The position numbers and the translations under genes are program-made. A stretch of 53,010 nucleotides of DNA from Lojkania enalia (lineage: Eukaryota > Ascomycota > Dothideomycetes > Pleosporales). Below are positions 46,857 through 53,010 of this stretch, one piece after another; within the stretch, counting starts at the first letter, position 1; each line of letters begins with the position of its first letter. The notes beneath the pieces were generated by a model. The model ran no database searches, was not told the DNA's origin, and saw nothing but the letters and a program-made list of their open reading frames with translations. Location of the stretch: NCBI GenBank assembly GCA_010094045.1, contig ML986606.1:289010-342019 (forward strand), read 5' to 3'.

Positions 46857-48103
46857 ATGCCGCCCTCCAAGTTCGTGTGTCTTCGCGCGGTGCGCTTTGC
46901 AGCTTATCGTCCTGGTCAACGGACCTTTGCTACTGCAACCACCAACCGTAGCGATTTCGTCCGGATTGTCGAAGTCGGGCCAAGAGATGGGCTACAAAAC
47001 GAGAAGAAGAGTATACCGCTAGCAACGAAGATAGAGTTAGTAGAGAGGCTGGCACTTACGGGACTGAAGACCATTGAGGCGGGGTCGTTCGTGTCTCCGA
47101 AATGGGTACCTCAGGTTAGACGTCGCGGCTTTGTGGAGGTGGCGCGCGAAGACTTCTACTGACCGCTCATGGGTAGATGGCGAACTCTTCCGAGATCCTC
47201 GAGCACATATTCAAACATCCGCCAAAAGCCCCGCATCCCATAACGTACCAATTCCTTCTCCCGAACGTCAAAGGCCTGGATAACTTCACGTCCGTATGGG
47301 AATCGCACGCGTCCTCTAAACAAGACACATATCCTACACCGCCCCCGTCTCCAGGGGCGGACGAAGGTCCGGTGTTGAACACATCGTCAGAAGACCCGAA
47401 TGCAATGCCCTCCCCATCACTAGGTGCTGAAGCCATGAGTAGGGAGATAGGTATATCATCACTAGACATCGAGCTCTCAATCTTCACGGCCGCGACGGAG
47501 ACCTTCACGCAGAAGAATACAAACTGCTCAATAACGGAATCACTCAAGCGATTTGAGCCCATAATGGCGCGGGCAAAAGATCTTGACCTGAATGTACGAG
47601 CATACATCTCCGTAGCTTTAGGTTGCCCATACGAAGGACCGAACGTCGACCCACACAAAGTGGCGAACCTGGCAGTGAGCCTGCTTGAGATGGGCGCAGA
47701 CGAGATCTCTGTTGCGGATACTACTGGCATGGGAACGGCACCGAAGACTGCCGAGTTACTGAAGACGTTGACTGCAGCGGGTATAGAAAACAACGACTTA
47801 GCGTTGCATTTCCACGACACTTACGGCCAAGCTCTGGTTAACTCAGTTGTCGCTCTTGAGCATGGTATCCGGACCTTTGATGCTGCAGTGGGTGGGCTCG
47901 GAGGATGTCCGTTCAGTCCTGGTGCAACAGGTAATGTTGCGTCCGAGGATCTAGTGCACTGCTTCCATAGTTTAGGTGCGAAGACAGGTGTAGATATTGA
48001 AAAGCTATCCGAGGTAGGCGAGTGGATATCGAGAGAGCTTGGGAGACCAAATGAAAGTAGAGCTGGAAAGGCTACACTAGCCCGGCTGCGGAAACCCGCG
48101 TAG
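46857..48103 (+). CDS. HMGCL: Hydroxymethylglutaryl-CoA lyase, mitochondrial (two exons)
   Basis: Splits 3-hydroxy-3-methylglutaryl-CoA into acetoacetate and acetyl-CoA, the last step of leucine breakdown in the mitochondrial matrix. Exon 1 is 46857-47114, the 62-bp intron is 47115-47176 (GTTAGA...CTGAC branch site at 47159...GGTAG, phase 0), and exon 2 is 47177-48103, giving 394 residues. An Arg-rich, acid-poor N-terminus (about residues 1-35) fits a mitochondrial presequence. Then come [13 protein letters not shown] (residues 38-50, with the catalytic Arg43 and metal-binding Asp44), [10 protein letters not shown] (77-86), LGCPYEG (234-240), SVADTTGMG (264-272), the metal ligands in [10 protein letters not shown] (His297, His299) and the signature [15 protein letters not shown] with the catalytic-loop Cys330. 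All expected active residues are present. A Pro/Ser-rich insertion at about 124-186 makes it longer than the roughly 325-residue animal enzyme. No peroxisomal C-terminal signal. The start ATG sits in CAAATG. Not RIP-damaged. Confidence 0.96.
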
Positions 48104-48228
48104 GCGGGTCTGTAGAGAACATACTATACTGTATATTAGACAAGTATATCTATTTACATAGTGTTACCATCGTATATTATGACCCTTTTTCATCTTAAGA
48201 CCGGTAAATTATTTAATCTTTTATTGCC

Positions 48229-48519
48229 ATGGAGCTCGACCCTGACGAACTTAGGAATCCTGTCCAGCCCTGGAATCACGATTGGGCTGATTGCGAGGAA
48301 GGAGACTTAGGTCCTGAGACAGAACACAACCTGTACATGCGATGGATATCACATAACGCCAAACTCAGCGATTAGTAGGATTGAAAAACTGAGCAAGAAA
48401 TTCAGTCATTCAGAATAGTTGATCGACTAACTAAAATATATAGGGAACGAGATGTTACTGACCTATGTATCGCTGGTTCCAACCTAGCGATTGTTCGGTT
48501 TTACTTGGCGGACGTGTAA
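48229..48519 (+). pseudogene. Relic of a small acidic protein with clustered RIP-type stops
   Basis: Not a recognised family. ATG at 48229 in a good context (GCCATGG) opens MELDPDELRNPVQPWNHDWA, 48 codons of acidic, Trp-containing sequence. It meets TAG TAG (48373-48378) and TGA (48382-48384), then stays open to TAA at 48517 with a coding-looking charged stretch (TEQEIQSFRIVDRLTKIYRE). Restoring C for T at the first two would give CAG CAG. TGA fits CGA or TGG. It lies about 125 bp after the lyase stop on the same strand and 140 bp before the right RIP block. Alternatively, only the first 48 codons are a real small ORF. Confidence 0.5.
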
Positions 48520-50156
48520 CGGGTCCTTTGGAATTACCCTCCAAGTCTAGGACCTCAGGTCCCTACGGGATACCCTCGGCTCTAGCTAGTTAATCTACGG
48601 GTCACGTGAGTACATAGATATATACTTTCCCGAGTTCTCGGGATTACTCCTTAAGGATTTATCTCCCTTTCTCTCTTATAGAATATTATCCTATACCCCC
48701 CTTTTAGGCTATTTAAACTTCCTACCTATATAACGCCTTATAAAGTATTATTTACGTTAGAATAATAAAAGTTAAGAGGTTTAGTTTAAGTAAAAAGAAA
48801 GTTCTTATAATATATAGTAATAACTATAAAATATTCTATAAGTAAATAGCTACTATAAATAAACGGTTATTCTATTATTAATCCTACTACCTATTAATTT
48901 TAAAATATAATACCTTAATAACCTAATATAATAAAGCTTTTAAATAAGATTTAAATAAACCTTATAATTTAAACTATTAAACGTAATATAAAACTATTAG
49001 AAAAAGTATATCTTTAATATATAATATTTCTTAAACTATACTATACTATTAACTAGTAGAGATACCTATATAAAGTAGTATTAAAGCTTATTTAAAAAGG
49101 CTTATTTAAGCTAGTAGATAGGTATAGATTAAATTAGAGTTAGGGTTTTATATAAGTAGAGTAGGATTAAAATTAGAGTCTTACTAATTAGCTTAAAATA
49201 TAAGTAGAGTTAGATTAAGATAGGATTATATAAACTAGATTTTCTTAGAATTTAATTAATTAGTATACTTTAGAAAGTAGCTTAATAAGAGTATATATAG
49301 TATAATATTCTAGGGTTTTATTATAGCTATTTATTATAGATTAGACTAATATTATTGTATTAGATTTTAGGATAGTATATTATAGTATATTATAAACTAT
49401 AATAGTACGCTTTTTAACTATTAATCTTATATACTTTAATCTAATATAATAATATATTTATAATAGTAATTTATTATATAAATTATAGAGGTTTATATAT
49501 TTCTTAATAAATATACTTTTATAGTAGCTTCTTATTAGTAGTAGTACTAGGATTAATATTTTCCTAGTTAATCTTCTAGTTAATCTCTAGTTCTTTATTA
49601 TATATTTAGACTAGAAGTTTAAAGAAATTTATAATCTTATTAATATTATAAAAAGAGTTTAGTTTACTAGTATTTTAAACTTCTATAGCCTAATATACTC
49701 CTTTAATATAATAGTTCTCTCTACTTATTATATATTTTAGAAATATAATATTCTAGATTTTCTATATAATATAATAATATTTTCTATCCTTAATTATATT
49801 TCTAGTAGTATTAAAAACCTATTTAATACTAACTCCTATAATCTATATTAAAAGAATATTTTTTATAACCTAAGTAAGCTATAAATACTAATATTTATTT
49901 ACTCTCTACTAGCCTAATATATTAAAGTTATAACCTTAAATAGAAGATATATTTAAGTAACTTTCTTCTTCTTAATAAGTTAATCCTTTCTCTTCTTCCT
50001 CTAATTCTCCCTCTCCCTCTTCTTCTCTTTCTTTCTCTCCCTCTCTTATATTATTTAAATCCTAGTCTAGAAAACTTAAAAAGCTATTTAAGAATAAATA
50101 TTATAGAAATAGTTTATAAAACTATTTATTACTTTATATTTATTAAGATTAGAATA
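48520..50156. other. Island edge, then an unidentified RIP-degraded region
   Basis: From 48520 to about 48660 the sequence is GC-balanced and rich in small palindromes: GGACCTCAGGTCC (48550-48562), CACGTG (about 48603-48608) and CCCGAGTTCTCGGG (48629-48642). From about 48665 CA and TG vanish. No reading frame, LTR or terminal repeat from the other families was recognised in 48665-50156, so it is probably another repeat too degraded to name. Confidence 0.5.
49985..50046. repeat. Polypyrimidine tract
   Basis: About 60 bases almost entirely C and T on the plus strand (CTCTTCTTCC and CTCTCCCTC runs), interrupted by one AA. Confidence 0.85.
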
Positions 50157-50181
50157 ATATATTTTACTATTAAAGCAGCTA
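50157..50181 (+). mobile_element. Pogo-B copy 4, only the left terminus before Gypsy-A copy 4
   Basis: The first 25 bases of Pogo-B (ATATATTTTACTATT, one C-to-T difference, then AAAGCAGCTA), preceded by TA at 50155-50156. Gypsy-A copy 4 begins right after it, so that element inserted into the terminal repeat of this copy. The rest should lie beyond the right edge. Confidence 0.75.
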
Positions 50182-50460
50182 TATAATAGTATAGGTAAGA
50201 TAATAGGTCCGAATACAGCACAAATCTACTTAGAGGTATATAGAAGTACGTAGGGGTTTAGGGACCTAAGAATTCTATTAACACCTATAGACCTTATACG
50301 AAAGAATATAGAAGAACTACTAAGCTACTTATAAGGGAGTATACAACTATATACGGAAGGGAAAAGGGGTAGAACCGGGGGTAGAATAAGATAAGTAAAA
50401 AGCTTTAAGATAAGGTTATATATAAAGCTTTTCATAGAACGATTTCTTTGTATTATTATA
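50182..50460 (-). repeat. Gypsy-A 3' LTR of copy 4 (279 bp)
   Basis: Same length and ends as the other five LTRs of the family. Confidence 0.92.
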
Positions 50461-51509
50461 TTACCCCCCTCCTTATAGGCTGATAGTCCCTATTTACGCT
50501 GGTTCGAGAGGGAATTAGAGCTATTATAGATGGGTTCTAGTATAAAGAAATTTCTTTAAAGAAGTATTTACTAGTAAGAGCTAATATGTATAGTTGCTTA
50601 TAGAAATACGTTTATTAATATAATATTAAGTAAGGTTTTTTATAGTAAGTATAATTAACCTATATATCAGCTAGTAACTACTATTATAATAGTTTATTAA
50701 TATTGCAATTTCGTCGCGTATAGTAACAAGTATTTACCAGCCTTAATATATTACTAGGTTATTATTAACTAAGCTTTCTTAACTAAATAACAACTTTTAC
50801 TCCGTATATATTATTATACATCCCTAGAACTGTTAATTATTAAAGTATTACTAACGCCTCTTAGAAAAAATTAATTAATATACTACTCTACCTACCTTTT
50901 AGAGCCTCTTTAAAAGTCTTCCGGGTTATCTACCTTTAGGCTATATATATACTCGCCCGCGGGCAGTATATAATATTTACCTTTTAGTTCCTAAGATTAA
51001 AAAAATGTGAGTATTATATCTTATAAAATAAAAAGTATAACCCTGTATAAATTGCATCTAATACTAGTAGAGTATTTACTACTAATATACTTATAGATCT
51101 CCTTCTATTATAAGAAGGAGTTTCTAGTCCTCTGGGGCTATCTTAAACTATAGGTAGTAGTCCGATACGTAGAGGATAAGAAGGATAAAAAGGTAGCTTT
51201 TAAGGCTGTTTTAAAGTCTACTTATAGTCTAGCGCTTATAGCCTAGGTTATAAAGAGTTAGGAAGATAGCTTTTCTACGGCTAGTATCTAGGTAGCTTTA
51301 TTCTACTAGAGTACTAAGTTACTCTATCAGATTTTAACTCTAAAAACTCTAGTATCTAGCCTTTAAGCTAATATCGCGGCGCTTTTAAGCGGTTAAAAAT
51401 AAAATAGAAGAGATTTAGAGGGAGTTTAAAGGGAAAAAAAGAGAAGAAGAGTAGAGGAGGAGAGGACTAGAGAGGTATCTAACAGCCTACTATTAGACCC
51501 TCTAGATTC

Positions 51510-53010
51510 TATAGAGGAGTAATTTTAGGCCTATACTTTAGTTTTTAAATCTACTACTCAACTCTTATATATTATCATCTACTAGATAATCTATATTCTC
51601 TATACTATTCTTATATACCTTAATCTATTTAGTTAGAGACTTTAAAAGTTCTAGCTAATTTAGATACTTATTATAAAAAGCTTTTAGCTTATAAGGTAAA
51701 CTTATAAAATTTAAAGTTTTGTACTAGACTGGGTTAGGATTATATCCTACCTATTTTACATAGTATTTAAGGGTCTTATAATATAGTTTACTAGCTAGTA
51801 TTTCCTTAACCTCCTACTCTTCTACCCCCTTAATAGCGATAGCGGGTGGTTTTAGAGTTTCTTACCCTAATAGAGGGTCCTAGGGGTTCTTATATAATAG
51901 GTTTAATGCGAAGATATTATATATTCTTAATCCTAAGGGTAGCTGTAGATAGTATAAGTTTCTAACCTATTCTAGTATTTTAAAAGAGCTCTTCTATTAA
52001 TTAGATAGCTTTTAGCTTAGTTTTTAAACCGTAAGGTTCTTAGTATTTAGATAGACTATATTACTAATCTACTAATTAATTAGTCGCTAGTAATAGTTAA
52101 TAATAGATTATATACGATCCTAAGCCTTCTTAATATTAGCCTTTACGGTTTCCTAGGCTGTATATATACGAGTTACTAGAGCTAAAGTATTCTTATAATT
52201 TAATTTATCTGTTATAGTAATAGAATTAATAGAATATTTCTAATCCCAACTCTAATAGGGCTCGAATCTATATAAGATCTAATATAGGAACATTCTAATA
52301 GTTATATAGGGTAGAGATACTTATACTCGATTGATTATAGATAATAGAGAACTCTAGTTGTTCTAGTAGAAGGATATAAAAGAGCGTAGTCTCTAATCAA
52401 TATACTTATTTATAATCTCTATCTATCCGTTAGTCTCTTTATAATAAGTAGTAGATAGTTTAATCTTTACACCTAAGATATAGTAGAATTCGGACTAGAA
52501 ACTAGATATAAACTAAGGTCCTTAATCTAAAATAATAGTTTCGAGCGTATAGCTAAAGTAGTATACCTATTAAATAAATAATTCAGCTATTCCCCTTACG
52601 TTAATTATACGATAGTAGGGGATAGATACCACTTATTTAGACAGGCGATTAATTACTACTATAATCTAATTATATCCGGACTTATCTATAGGAAAATTCT
52701 TAAAGTTAATATATAGGTGCTATATTAGTTAATTTAGTATAGGAAGTAGGTAGATAAAACCTAGAGTTTAGGTTTATATTAGATAAGCTTTATAATATAA
52801 AATACAATTCCATATATATTATTTACAAGTAGCCTCTATACCCTTCTAGTAGTACTTCTAGAATAGTAACTAATAGGTTTTAGTAGCGCTTAGGTATATA
52901 AAGGATACTTAGTTATAAGTCTCTTATATAAGTCGCGTGTAAAGGCCTAAATCTAATAGAATATATAAGTAATTATTATAGAGGAGTAGTCTATTCTCTA
53001 TCTAATACTT
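51510..53010 (-). pseudogene. Gypsy-A copy 4 integrase and C-terminal pol relic
   Basis: Minus-strand counterpart of the integrase part of copy 3 (31330-32240 and 34262-34850). It starts inside the integrase at the window edge, where the complement of the last 30 bases matches 31330-31360. Frames carry RIP-type stops. The 1050 bases between it and the LTR are the element's noncoding 3' region. Confidence 0.8.

Larger units (their letters stand above)
50182..53010 (-). mobile_element. Gypsy-A copy 4, 3' part, cut by the window edge
   Basis: Read on the minus strand from 53010 it matches 31330-32238, then jumps cleanly to 34262-35912, skipping Pogo-B. The polypurine tract (complement of the CCCCCC stretch just after 50460) and the 3' LTR (50182-50460) follow. 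The target of the Pogo-B insertion is intact at 52109-52110. It was inserted in a Pogo-B terminus. The 5-bp sequence AGCTA (50177-50181) should recur at its other end, outside the window. Confidence 0.92.

Noticed and set aside
46468..47022. Several overlapping ORFs on both strands just upstream of the lyase
   Set aside because: They overlap one another and the true first exon in other frames, and none has a recognisable domain.
47167..47820. 217-codon minus-strand ORF
   Set aside because: It lies antisense to the second exon of HMG-CoA lyase. It is a shadow of codon bias in the real gene.
48449..48660. An LTR starting TGTTACTGACC
   Set aside because: The start resembles fungal LTR ends, but the bases are in frame with the upstream relic and no second copy or duplication was found.

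Overview
The window looks like a chromosome segment from a filamentous ascomycete (Pezizomycotina) with a two-compartment genome. About 88% of it is extremely AT-rich and almost lacks CpA and TpG (the first 120 bases hold no CA and one TG). Conserved Cys, His, Gln and Asp codons appear as Tyr, stop and Asn codons. This is the signature of repeat-induced point mutation (RIP), and the layout resembles the AT-isochore genomes of some Dothideomycetes. The species cannot be told from the sequence.

Layout. Positions 1-42290 are a block of nested, RIP-degraded transposons. A GC-balanced island runs from 42291 to about 48660. A second RIP block fills the rest. I named the element families locally: Gypsy-A (279-bp LTR, about 7.2 kb), Gypsy-B (213-bp LTR, about 7.0 kb), a Copia element (236-bp LTR, 5790 bp), Pogo-A, -B and -C (Fot1/pogo-type TA-target DNA transposons, about 1850 bp each), the older Pogo-D, and a 995-bp miniature LTR element (TRIM-like).

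The left block can be unpicked like a stratigraphy. Two Pogo-D copies are the oldest layer. Gypsy-B (6669-15609) split one of them and was itself hit by a Pogo-C. A complete Gypsy-A (17145-36191) split the other and then received five insertions: Pogo-A, a solo Gypsy-A LTR, Pogo-C, Copia and Pogo-B. Each insertion has an exact target-site duplication. Sister Gypsy-A copies at 1-4287 and 50182-53010 still show the unoccupied target sites for all five. The TRIM-like element (36655-37649) also entered the second Pogo-D. Two nested Pogo-B copies (38181-41882) sit in an integrase fragment that ends abruptly where the island begins.

The island holds one intact, recognisable gene: mitochondrial hydroxymethylglutaryl-CoA lyase (46857-48103, one 62-bp intron), the last step of leucine catabolism. 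Around it lie decayed reading frames: coiled-coil-rich relics at 42509-45300 and a 97-codon frame at 48229-48519. Their stops sit where C-to-T change of CAG, CAA or CGA would put them, as if RIP had leaked from the flanking repeats while selection kept the lyase intact.

No tRNA, rRNA or CRISPR array and no second intact gene was recognised. The most unusual items are the TRIM-like element with its internal 18-unit minisatellite, a 12-copy expansion of a 17-bp terminal iteron in one Pogo-B copy, and a possible antisense reading frame in Gypsy-B.
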